A stretch of DNA of 11,304 nucleotides from an uncultured Clostridia bacterium. Its GTDB lineage: Bacteria; Bacillota; Clostridia; Christensenellales; Borkfalkiaceae. Made by a program: the position numbers and the translations under genes. The notes under the pieces were generated by a model, which saw only the letters and a list, made by a program, of their open reading frames with translations, did no database searches and was not told the DNA's origin. The DNA lies in the NCBI GenBank assembly GCA_934796775.1, contig CAKVPH010000032.1:1-11304 (forward strand), read 5' to 3'. Positions 1 through 6,673 of this stretch are shown here, one piece after another. Within the stretch, counting starts at the first letter, position 1, and each line of letters starts with the position of its first letter.

Positions 1-665
1 AACGTGTAGGGCGCGGGCGCGCCGACAAGCCAGAAAGCCGTATCCGTATAAGCAGTGCATAAACTGCTGCTGAACGGTACGCCGATTTCCGGATAAGCAT
101 TCAACGACCACCCGAACATGTGATTCATGCCTTTGGTAACGGCAAAATCGACGTAGAAATAATATTCTCCTAAATTCGATGTCCAGACCTCTGTATCTTT
201 TCCTTTGCCGATTTCAAACCCCGGAATGTTCATCGTGCTTAAATATTCGGCTTCTTTCGACGCATCGAAAATATATCCCGTTTTCGGCTCAAAGTTCACT
301 CTGACAACGTACGGCGTATCCCTCGTTATTTCGGAGTTTTCAATTGTGCTCCATAAATAGCCGGGCGCATCGCTCCACAAACGACGGGTATGTCCGTAGG
401 CGTATATTACGTCAATTCTTGCCGTATAGTTTGCGCCTTCGGGAACAACGAGCGTTTTTGTCGTTTCATCCTCGAAATTAAACATCGAAACAAGTTTATC
501 GCCTATTTTAGTTTTATTAAAAGAAACTCCGACATTTTCGATCGTAACTTTTTCGCCATCTTCCGCCCGCGCGACAAGTTTGCCTGCAAACACGATGCCG
601 AACATAAGCGCAAGACACATCGTAAGTCCGAAAACCAACGATAATAGTTTTGTTTTGTTAGCCAT
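1..665 (-). CDS. Secreted surface protein, N-terminal part (runs off the left edge)
   Basis: I read 221 uninterrupted codons from ATG at 665-663 to the window edge. The start is preceded by AAAGGAG at about 674-680, 8 bases upstream. The protein opens with a Sec signal peptide: basic MANKTK, a hydrophobic core to about residue 28, and probable cleavage after ARA near residue 34. The rest aligns without large gaps to the first ~225 residues of the protein encoded at 1903-5010. Shared blocks are FEDET-KTL-VP-GANYTA, E-GKGKD-E-W and WL-GAP-PY. The two are therefore paralogues built on the same N-terminal domain, of unknown function. Its C-terminus is outside the window; by analogy it may carry a membrane anchor. 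It is the last of three minus-strand genes, separated by 185 bases from the lipoprotein gene. I do not recognise a named family. The reading frame is certain, the function is not. Confidence 0.9.
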   Translation of the reverse strand, partial: MANKTKLLSLVFGLTMCLALMFGIVFAGKLVARAEDGEKVTIENVGVSFNKTKIGDKLVSMFNFEDETTKTLVVPEGANYTARIDVIYAYGHTRRLWSDAPGYLWSTIENSEITRDTPYVVRVNFEPKTGYIFDASKEAEYLSTMNIPGFEIGKGKDTEVWTSNLGEYYFYVDFAVTKGMNHMFGWSLNAYPEIGVPFSSSLCTAYTDTAFWLVGAPAPYT

Positions 666-768
666 ATTCGCGTCTCCTTTTTCTTTTTGTTCTTTCAAAC
701 CGCGGCTGAAATTTGCGATTTAAAAAAATTGTGCTTTGTTTTTTAAGTGTTGCAAAATTATTTTTTAC

Positions 769-811
769 CCTGCCGTTTTATGCCGATAATCGACTTATAG
801 GCGGGTTTTTT
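769..811 (+). terminator. Terminator-like hairpin with conserved loop motif, plus-strand sense
   Basis: CCTGCC (769-774) pairs with GGCGGG (800-805), including one U-G pair, and is followed directly by six T (806-811). In minus-strand RNA the same position would be a C-A mismatch, so the plus sense folds better. The loop and 3' arm contain GATAATCGACTTATAGGC (785-802), which matches 16 of 18 bases of two motifs near 10939 and 11117. No plus-strand gene lies upstream. It could limit antisense transcription through the gene at 1-665 or be a dispersed repeat. Confidence 0.4.
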
Positions 812-850
812 GTTTTTGTGGTTACTTGTTTTTGGTGTTCCTTTGTCGGA

Positions 851-1804
851 TTATTTTACAACAACGCTATACTTATATTTAATCGTTCCCATTCCCGGTT
901 GGATATTGCTCTGTATAATGGTCGTTTTGTCTTGGGACAACTCAAACGTCGAGCCTACAAACAAACCCATTTCGTGAGCGGGGATTTCTTGTTCCATATC
1001 TTCCCGGCTGTCATAGAACACGATAGCAGAGCCTTTAATCCTGTACAACAGCGTTACGATGCCTTTACCTTTATCGTCTTCTTCGCCCGGGGTTTGATCA
1101 AAAGACACCGTCACGGAATCTTTATCCGCCGCAAAAACGAGCGTAATTTTTGATACCTTATGAATTTGTATAAACTGTTCCTCCGTCATTTCCATTTCTT
1201 TAAGGAGCGCTTGCTTGACGGCTTCGGACTCCCACTCGACGATTGCGTCAACTTTATTGAAAGTCTTGCCCTTGATGTCGGCTGTCGCCCATTTTGCGTA
1301 AAGCGTGAACACTCTTGCAGGCATATATGCAAAACTGAATTCCGCGTCGGAAAGCGTTACTCCGCCGTCCGTGCTTTCGTACCAACCTGCAAAAACAAAA
1401 CCTTCTTTGGTGGGAGCGGCAGGAGCCGTGATCGCCGCGCCTGCGCTTGCCTTAACGGGTTGTACCGCGCTGCCGCCTTTGCTGTCAAAGGTTATAGTAT
1501 ATTCTTTTTCGGCGACAAGTTTATCAATCTTCTCGGTCTTTTCTCTGTGGCAGACCGTGCAGACGAAAACCATAGTGCCTTCTTTTTCCGTGGTCGGCTC
1601 AACCGACACGCTTCCGTCGTTCCAGGAGTGTTCGGCTTTGTCTTTGATTTCTTTGCAGCCCTTGTCTGCGCACGCATGCCAATGATGAGTTTCGTTATTG
1701 CTCCATTCTTCCGAATAATTGTGTTTTCCTCCCTTACCGCAAGCGGTGAGAAGGACAAGCGTCAGCACCAGCGTCATAACTGCGATAAATGATTTTCTTT
1801 TCAT
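851..1804 (-). CDS. Surface lipoprotein with Cys/His ribbon and InlB-type repeat
   Basis: A 317-residue protein. The start at 1804 follows AAAGGAG 8 bases upstream. The signal peptide ends in a lipobox, LLTAC, so Cys22 is the likely lipidated residue and the protein sits on the outer face of the membrane. Residues about 28-95 form a Cys/His-rich ribbon (HHWHAC..GC at 40-50, VCTVC at 81-85) of the same style as the ribbons in the neighbouring 1035-residue protein. Residues about 102-172 match a Listeria-Bacteroides (Flg_new/InlB B) repeat: TITFDSKGG, GFVFAGWY, FTLYAKW. Residues 175-317 are a beta-rich domain starting GKTFNKVDA and ending with alternating polar and hydrophobic strands; a lipocalin-like barrel is possible, but this is a guess. 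The gene lies 98 bases downstream of the large surface protein gene with no terminator visible between them, so the two are probably cotranscribed. Ligand or partner unknown. Confidence 0.93.
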   Translation of the reverse strand: MKRKSFIAVMTLVLTLVLLTACGKGGKHNYSEEWSNNETHHWHACADKGCKEIKDKAEHSWNDGSVSVEPTTEKEGTMVFVCTVCHREKTEKIDKLVAEKEYTITFDSKGGSAVQPVKASAGAAITAPAAPTKEGFVFAGWYESTDGGVTLSDAEFSFAYMPARVFTLYAKWATADIKGKTFNKVDAIVEWESEAVKQALLKEMEMTEEQFIQIHKVSKITLVFAADKDSVTVSFDQTPGEEDDKGKGIVTLLYRIKGSAIVFYDSREDMEQEIPAHEMGLFVGSTFELSQDKTTIIQSNIQPGMGTIKYKYSVVVK

Positions 1805-1818
1805 AATTTTTACTCCTT

Positions 1819-1862
1819 TGATTTAAGTGATTTATTCCATTGATTAAAGTGATTTATTCCAT
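1819..1862. repeat. 22-bp tandem repeat in the lipoprotein gene leader
   Basis: Two adjacent 22-base units, 1819-1840 and 1841-1862, differ at one position. They contain the shared core AGTGATTTATTCCAT (plus strand). In the minus-strand mRNA they lie just upstream of the AAAGGAG of the lipoprotein gene, and each unit begins ATGGAATAA, a Met-Glu-stop mini-frame. They may simply be a slippage duplication, or they may affect translation or protein binding. Confidence 0.85.
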
Positions 1863-1902
1863 CGCCGAAAATCCGCGACATTAAACCGTTTTATGTTAGT
1901 TT

Positions 1903-4900
1903 TTATTGTTTTTTCTTAAAAGTTCCTCTGATTGCCGCGACCAGATCGGCAAAAGTCTTTTTTCTGACAACGAACCAGTAGATCGCAAATCCGCCGACAC
2001 CTAAAACCGCTACCGAACCGATTACAATACCCGCAATCGCTCCGCCCGAAAGCCCATCGTTTTTAGCAGGCTTGACTTCGGGCATGTCTTCATACACAGC
2101 CGTAAGAGTTGTTTCTCCCGTTACCGTAAAGGTATAATTCTTTTCGGTGCTGACGATGTTCCCGCTTGCGTCCTTCCAGCCTTTGAACACTTTGCCTGCC
2201 GGCGGCGCCTTTGCCGTTGCGGTAACGCGCGTGCCTTCCTCACAGATTTTTTTATCTTCCCCTATAACCACTTTATGCGAACCGATTTTGGGAATTATAA
2301 GGTCAAAACCCGTAATTTCTTTATCGCTCGCGTCAAAATGCTTTCCGCAGAGCTTACAATCCTTGTGGGCTTTTTCGCCGTTGTTTTCCTCGGTGGCAGG
2401 CACTTCTTCCTTCCAGAAATCATAACTGTGTCCTACGGGATTAACGGGCAGTTTAAGATCTTCAAGTGTGGTTTCCCGCTTGTTTTCGTCCACGAGTTTT
2501 TTGCAAGCCGAACATTCATAGTGCGCCTTTACGCCGTTCTGCATGCAGGTGGAATTCGTTTGCCCGACAAGCGTGCCGAAATCGTGCGGAGCTTCGTCCT
2601 TTTTCTCGCCGCAGGTCTTACACTCAAAAAAGTGCGTGTCCTTTCCTATGGTATATACCGAACCGAAATTGTGCCCCGCCGCGGGTATGTTTGCAATCGA
2701 GTCGTTCCACGGCTTAGTGCAGGCGGCGTCGAAAAACTCTTTTCCGCAACCCGAGCAGGCATATTTATCCTGCACTCCGTCTTCGGTACAGGTTGCAAGT
2801 TTTCCGGCCGATTTCATCGTCACGTTTTCGTGCATACAATCGGTTGCTTTCAACGTTTGCACGGTGAACGTCAATTCCGTAAAATCCGCGCTTTGTTCAT
2901 AACTCATTAAAGTACAGCCCGTAATGCTGAAATCGCAAAGCCATTTGTCGATATTCCATGCTTTCAAAACCGGAAAAACTTTTCCCTCCGGCGCTTTAAC
3001 CGTAAATTTGACTTCACACGGAACGCCTATGTAAAACAAACCATCAATCAACGGTCCGATGCTTGCTTGGTCTATCGTCACCTCACATCCGTTTTTCTCG
3101 GTGATTTTCAGCGTTTCGGGAAGATTTCCGGCGAGCGGTTGAGAAACTTCAATATCTAATGATTGCACCGCGTTTTCAACGCGCAATAATACCAGTATAA
3201 CCAGACTTCCGTCGTTTTCTCTTATCTGTTTGCTCAAAAGTTCGCCGTTAGTTACGGTGACGTTGAGATCGTCGACGCTTTCGGGGAATTTGCAGGTCGT
3301 ATGCGGCTTGAAAGCGTAAAGTATTACGCTGTTATTTGTAATTTTTACTTCGCCGCAGTCGGCAGCATTGCACAAATAGCCGTTTCCGTCGCGATCCAAA
3401 GACGCCTTATAGTAAATATCCCCCTTGGGAATGACGTTGCCTTTAATGACGTTGGGATAAAACAACGGGCTGTATGCCATTCCTTCATAAAACTCGGGCA
3501 CGTCTATTACTACTTCCCTGATATACTCGCCCGACGAACACTCGGTGCAGATTCCTCCCACGAAATTGTGTGCCTTGAATTCGCCGTATTCGCAACCGCA
3601 GACGTCGCCGTTATACATATAATCACACTTTGCACGCTCCTGACAGGTCGCTGCACCGCCTTTAGGAGAATGTCTCAGATCGGTGTTTTCCTTTCCGCAA
3701 TACTTGCAGAATCCAAGGTGCATATAAGTACCATCGTTGTTTCTGAACGACCTGAATTCGTACTTATGTCCCGTAGCGGCAAGATATTCTGCTCCGCACA
3801 CATCGCACTTTGCGCCGCTTAAACATGTCTGAATACCGCCGCTGTGTTTTTCCTTTATTATATTACCGCTTTCGTCTCTTTTAACTTCGCCGCAAGCGCA
3901 TTTAAACACATGGCAAGTGCCGTCGGACTCGTCGGGCGCAGCGGTAAAATTATGCTTTGTATCCGGGTTGCCGAGGTCGCCGCACATTTTGCACTTTGCA
4001 TTACAGCCCGAATAGAACTCGTGGCTTGCATACTGCGAATCTTTGTCAAAAGCGGGGGCAACGCCGGGGCAAGCGGGATCGGTACATTTTGTGTAGCTGT
4101 GATGCTCGTAATCTATCTTCTCTATTTTTTCAACCCATGTATGCTCGTGTCCGCCCGACACGGCTGCAATCGTAACGGGAATATCGCAAGTCTGTCCGTC
4201 CGCCGCCGTTGCGGTGACGTACATCGTTCCGCCGTCCATTGCGTTTTTGGCGATAATTTGATAGTAGCAGGTAGATTCGTCGTCGTTAAAGCCGTCGTGC
4301 TTATCTAATTTCGTGCCGACGGGAGCGGCTTTCACCGTATAAGCGTAAGGACCGGGCGCGCCTCTGAGCCACATACCCGTGCCGGTGTACAACGTGCCTA
4401 TTTTGCCCGTTACCTCTTCGTCGATTTTTGGATATATAGTTTGCCGATACCCTATGTAAGTCAGACCTTTTGAAATAATGAAGTCCATATCTACTGCAGT
4501 TAAATCGGAGAATTGTCCGGCAGCGTCCCAGATCTCTACGTCTTTACCTTTGCCAAGCTCCGCTCCGGAAACTTTAAGCTTCTTTTTCAATGCGTCAACG
4601 TCTTTGGACAGTTTATAGTTTTCTTTCAGAGCGAAACGAACGCGGATGCAATAGGCAACTTTCTGCTCGACAGGTTGGTTTTCAACGTTGCTCCACGGGA
4701 ACGACGCTTTGTCTTTTTCCCACAACGTTCTCGCTTGCCCGTTTTTTGATACGAATAAGAGCGTTGCCGTATAGTTTGCGCCGACGGGCACTTTGAGCGT
4801 TTTTGCCGTTTCGTCCTCGAATTCAAACGCGGCGGCAAGACTGTCGCCTACGTTTACCTTTTTGAACGCCACCTCGAGCGTGTCGATCGTCGTCGTTTCG

Positions 4901-5010
4901 GCTTTAGCCGACTGCGGATTGACCGATAACATGCCGAGAATTACCGCAAGGCACATTGTAAGCCCCAATGCAAGCGTAAATATCTTTATTCTTCTTGTGT
5001 TGTGTGTCAT
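1903..5010 (-). CDS. Large membrane-anchored surface protein with Cys/His ribbon arrays
   Basis: A 1035-residue protein. I start it at ATG 5010, not at the in-frame ATG at 5112, because AAAAGGAG lies 7 bases upstream of 5010 and a typical signal peptide follows at once (probable cleavage AKA|E near residue 37). Residues about 40-285 are a domain shared with the paralogue at 1-665. Residues 288-495 and 723-895 carry many CxxC pairs with conserved His (for example C402/C405, C435/C438, C752/C755, C797/C800, C833/C836, C885/C888); the second block has the recurring pattern CTE-G....Y.C..CGK...IPA.GH. These look like small zinc-ribbon modules. Residues 496-720 are beta-rich and unassigned. Residues 925-974 form an InlB-like repeat (VFKGWKDASG, TLTAVYED). 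A single membrane segment (about 988-1015) and a basic tail ending KKKQ close the protein; I see no LPxTG sortase motif. It is the first gene of a three-gene minus-strand cluster and divergent from the binding-protein operon. Probable adhesin or envelope protein; function inferred. Confidence 0.92.
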   Translation of the reverse strand: MTHNTRRIKIFTLALGLTMCLAVILGMLSVNPQSAKAETTTIDTLEVAFKKVNVGDSLAAAFEFEDETAKTLKVPVGANYTATLLFVSKNGQARTLWEKDKASFPWSNVENQPVEQKVAYCIRVRFALKENYKLSKDVDALKKKLKVSGAELGKGKDVEIWDAAGQFSDLTAVDMDFIISKGLTYIGYRQTIYPKIDEEVTGKIGTLYTGTGMWLRGAPGPYAYTVKAAPVGTKLDKHDGFNDDESTCYYQIIAKNAMDGGTMYVTATAADGQTCDIPVTIAAVSGGHEHTWVEKIEKIDYEHHSYTKCTDPACPGVAPAFDKDSQYASHEFYSGCNAKCKMCGDLGNPDTKHNFTAAPDESDGTCHVFKCACGEVKRDESGNIIKEKHSGGIQTCLSGAKCDVCGAEYLAATGHKYEFRSFRNNDGTYMHLGFCKYCGKENTDLRHSPKGGAATCQERAKCDYMYNGDVCGCEYGEFKAHNFVGGICTECSSGEYIREVVIDVPEFYEGMAYSPLFYPNVIKGNVIPKGDIYYKASLDRDGNGYLCNAADCGEVKITNNSVILYAFKPHTTCKFPESVDDLNVTVTNGELLSKQIRENDGSLVILVLLRVENAVQSLDIEVSQPLAGNLPETLKITEKNGCEVTIDQASIGPLIDGLFYIGVPCEVKFTVKAPEGKVFPVLKAWNIDKWLCDFSITGCTLMSYEQSADFTELTFTVQTLKATDCMHENVTMKSAGKLATCTEDGVQDKYACSGCGKEFFDAACTKPWNDSIANIPAAGHNFGSVYTIGKDTHFFECKTCGEKKDEAPHDFGTLVGQTNSTCMQNGVKAHYECSACKKLVDENKRETTLEDLKLPVNPVGHSYDFWKEEVPATEENNGEKAHKDCKLCGKHFDASDKEITGFDLIIPKIGSHKVVIGEDKKICEEGTRVTATAKAPPAGKVFKGWKDASGNIVSTEKNYTFTVTGETTLTAVYEDMPEVKPAKNDGLSGGAIAGIVIGSVAVLGVGGFAIYWFVVRKKTFADLVAAIRGTFKKKQ

Positions 5011-5040
5011 AATCGATGCTCCTTTTAAGTCCGTATTGTT

Positions 5041-5101
5041 ATGTGTGATATTTTGCTTGTTGTTGCAAATGACAATTGACTTTCGCGCGCATGTGTGATA
5101 T
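5041..5101. repeat. Spaced 11-bp direct repeat flanking the promoter
   Basis: ATGTGTGATAT occurs perfectly at 5041-5051 and 5091-5101, start to start 50 bases apart. The second copy overlaps the spacer and -10 of the plus-strand promoter. The spacing is near five helical turns, so both copies would face the same side of the DNA. This is a candidate regulator binding pair; the binding factor is not known. Confidence 0.55.
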
Positions 5102-5104
5102 ACT
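5076..5104 (+). promoter_or_regulatory. Sigma-A-type promoter of the binding protein-sensor operon
   Basis: TTGACT (5076-5081) and TATACT (5099-5104) are each one base from consensus, with the ideal 17-base spacer. Transcription would begin near 5111, giving a leader of almost 190 bases before the ATG at 5299. That is long enough for leader-level control. Confidence 0.75.
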
Positions 5105-5129
5105 GTATACACTCACGGTATCCACTCAC
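5105..5129. repeat. 12-bp direct repeat at the predicted transcription start
   Basis: GTATACACTCAC (5105-5116) and GTATCCACTCAC (5118-5129) differ at one base and are separated by one base. They lie immediately downstream of the -10 element, where a bound protein would block initiation. They are therefore a plausible repressor or autoregulation site. Confidence 0.5.
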
Positions 5130-5191
5130 AGCGTTTCTGTACGTACCTGCAACGTTTGAAGCATCGTAAGTATAGCAAAAACACAATAGAA

Positions 5192-5226
5192 TTTCCCCCA
5201 CCCAAAACTGAAAAAGGTGGGGGAAA
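5192..5226 (+). promoter_or_regulatory. Perfect 11-bp hairpin in the operon leader
   Basis: TTTCCCCCACC (5192-5202) pairs perfectly with GGTGGGGGAAA (5216-5226) around a 13-base loop. It falls inside the predicted leader RNA, about 70 bases before the start codon. It is followed by A-rich sequence, not a T run, so it is not a normal terminator in the plus sense. On the minus strand there is no good T run either. It could be an RNA stability or leader-control element, or a protein site on DNA. Confidence 0.5.
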
Positions 5227-5298
5227 ATGAAAAAAAGTCAAAAAAATTTTAAAAATCGGGTGGGCAAACGCTCATGTAACCGGTAACGGAAGATCTAT

Positions 5299-6648
5299 AT
5301 GAAATGTAAAACCAAAAAAATTGTTTCTTTATTTATCGTCATTGCGATGACGCTCGCAATACCCTTTACTTTTTTTGCCTGCAATAAAAACAACACCTTG
5401 CTGGACCCCAAAAAACCGACAACTCTCACTATGTGGCACGTTTACGGCGAGCAAGTCAATTCACCCATGAACGACATCGTTGAACAATTCAACTCAACCG
5501 TCGGTAAAGAAAAAGGCATCATCATAAACGTTACGCTGATGTCAAACGCCTCGCAGATCGGCAAAAAGTTAAAAGACGCACAATCAGGCAAAGCGGGATC
5601 CAAGGAAATGCCGGATTTATTCTTTTGCCATTCGAGCGACGCGCGCAGCCTGGGCGCGGATAAACTTCTGAACTGGAACGATTATTTTTCACCGTCCGAA
5701 CTTGACAAATTCGTCCCCGATTTTTTAAGCGACGGAATGGTCGATGATAATCTTGTTGTTTTTCCCGTTTCAAAATCGACTTATATGCTCTTCATCGCAG
5801 GCGGAGTTTTTGACAGATTCGCCGCCGATAAAAATGTTTCTCTATCCGACCTCGCAACCTGGAAAGGGTTTTTCTCCGTTGCCGAAAAATATTACGAGTG
5901 GTCGGGCGGCAAACCGTTCTGCGCAATAGATTATCTGATAAGGCTCGCAGAACTGTGCGCCATATCCGACGGAGAGAATATTTCTTATAAAGACGGCTGG
6001 TACGACGCAAACAACCCCGCTCTGATAAAAGCATACGACATGTTTGCCACGTCTATCGCCAAAGGACATATTGTCGTATCCGATTTGTATTCCAACACAC
6101 AGGTTATGACGGGACAGACTTGCGCAGGTATCGGTTCTTCGGCTTCCGTGCTTTACTACAACGACGAAATCACCTACCCCGACAATACGTCGGAACCCAT
6201 GAATCTGAAAGTTTTGCCCATGCCCCAACAGACAGGCAAACAAAAAGTCGCAACGCAATCGGGCGTCGGGCTTTGCGCTTATAAAACGACTGATATCAAA
6301 GCCGAAGCGGCAACCGTTTTCGCAAGATGGTTCACCGAGGAACGCCGCAATGTGGATTTTGTTCTTTCAACGGGTTATATGCCCGTAAGAACGGGAGCTT
6401 TTGACAAAATCGGCAAAGAATCTTTTAAGTCGGAAGCGTACAGGAACCTTTATAAAGCACTGACTATAACCGTTGAAACATGCTCTTTTAAAAAAGAACC
6501 GGGGTTTGAGGGGTATTACACCAAAGTATACGCTTTGTACGAAAAAATACGTGATATCCAGAAAAATCTTGAAGCCAAATACGAAAAAGGCGCAACTTGC
6601 GAACAAATAGTTGCGGAAATGGAAGCCGCACTGGATAACGTCGGCTGA
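5299..6648 (+). CDS. Family-1 extracellular solute-binding lipoprotein (sugar-type), no permease nearby
   Basis: A 449-residue protein with the layout of family-1 (MalE/UgpB-like) ABC substrate-binding proteins. The signal peptide ends FTFFAC, making Cys28 the probable lipid site, although Phe instead of Leu at -3 is unusual for a lipobox. First strand: TLTMWHVYGEQ (42-52). MPDLFFCHSSDA (104-115) and LVVFPVSKSTYMLFI (152-166) match the usual ligand-cleft segments, and STGYMPVRTGAF (357-368) matches the conserved GY-PVR motif near the end of such proteins. The Shine-Dalgarno is weak (GGAAG about 5288-5292). In the usual import role it would deliver a sugar or similar solute to two permeases. 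None follows; instead the sensor gene begins 25 bases after the stop. This suggests ligand presentation to the sensor, though permeases elsewhere in the genome are possible. Substrate not predictable. Confidence 0.93.
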   Translation: MKCKTKKIVSLFIVIAMTLAIPFTFFACNKNNTLLDPKKPTTLTMWHVYGEQVNSPMNDIVEQFNSTVGKEKGIIINVTLMSNASQIGKKLKDAQSGKAGSKEMPDLFFCHSSDARSLGADKLLNWNDYFSPSELDKFVPDFLSDGMVDDNLVVFPVSKSTYMLFIAGGVFDRFAADKNVSLSDLATWKGFFSVAEKYYEWSGGKPFCAIDYLIRLAELCAISDGENISYKDGWYDANNPALIKAYDMFATSIAKGHIVVSDLYSNTQVMTGQTCAGIGSSASVLYYNDEITYPDNTSEPMNLKVLPMPQQTGKQKVATQSGVGLCAYKTTDIKAEAATVFARWFTEERRNVDFVLSTGYMPVRTGAFDKIGKESFKSEAYRNLYKALTITVETCSFKKEPGFEGYYTKVYALYEKIRDIQKNLEAKYEKGATCEQIVAEMEAALDNVG

Positions 6649-6673
6649 CAAAAAATTGCGGAGCGACCGGAAT

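Larger units (their letters stand above)
5011..5298. other. Divergent control region between surface-protein and sensor operons
   Basis: This 288-base non-coding stretch separates two genes read in opposite directions. It holds one strong plus-strand promoter, two sets of short direct repeats around it, and an 11-bp hairpin downstream, each listed separately. The minus-strand promoter for the gene at 5010 is not clear to me. TTGTCA followed 17 bases later by AATATC on the minus strand (about 5070-5042) is a weak candidate. Confidence 0.6.

Noticed and set aside
2275..4308. Long plus-strand frames opposite the large surface protein
   Set aside because: They lie wholly antisense to a protein with clear domains and a paralogue, and their translations show no recognisable family features.
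5011..5112. N-terminal extension of the large surface protein to ATG 5112
   Set aside because: The ATG at 5010 has an AAAAGGAG at the right distance and begins a normal signal peptide; the extra 34 residues would bury the signal peptide and overlap the promoter region.
5227..5286. 19-residue Lys-rich leader peptide before the binding protein
   Set aside because: The frame exists and stops 12 bases before the main ATG, but its only upstream purine run is the hairpin stem three bases away, and the A-rich sequence makes such a frame likely by chance.
6611..6673. Earlier start of the sensor at ATG 6611
   Set aside because: It overlaps the end of the binding-protein gene and would add 21 hydrophilic residues; GGAG at 6660-6663 supports 6674.
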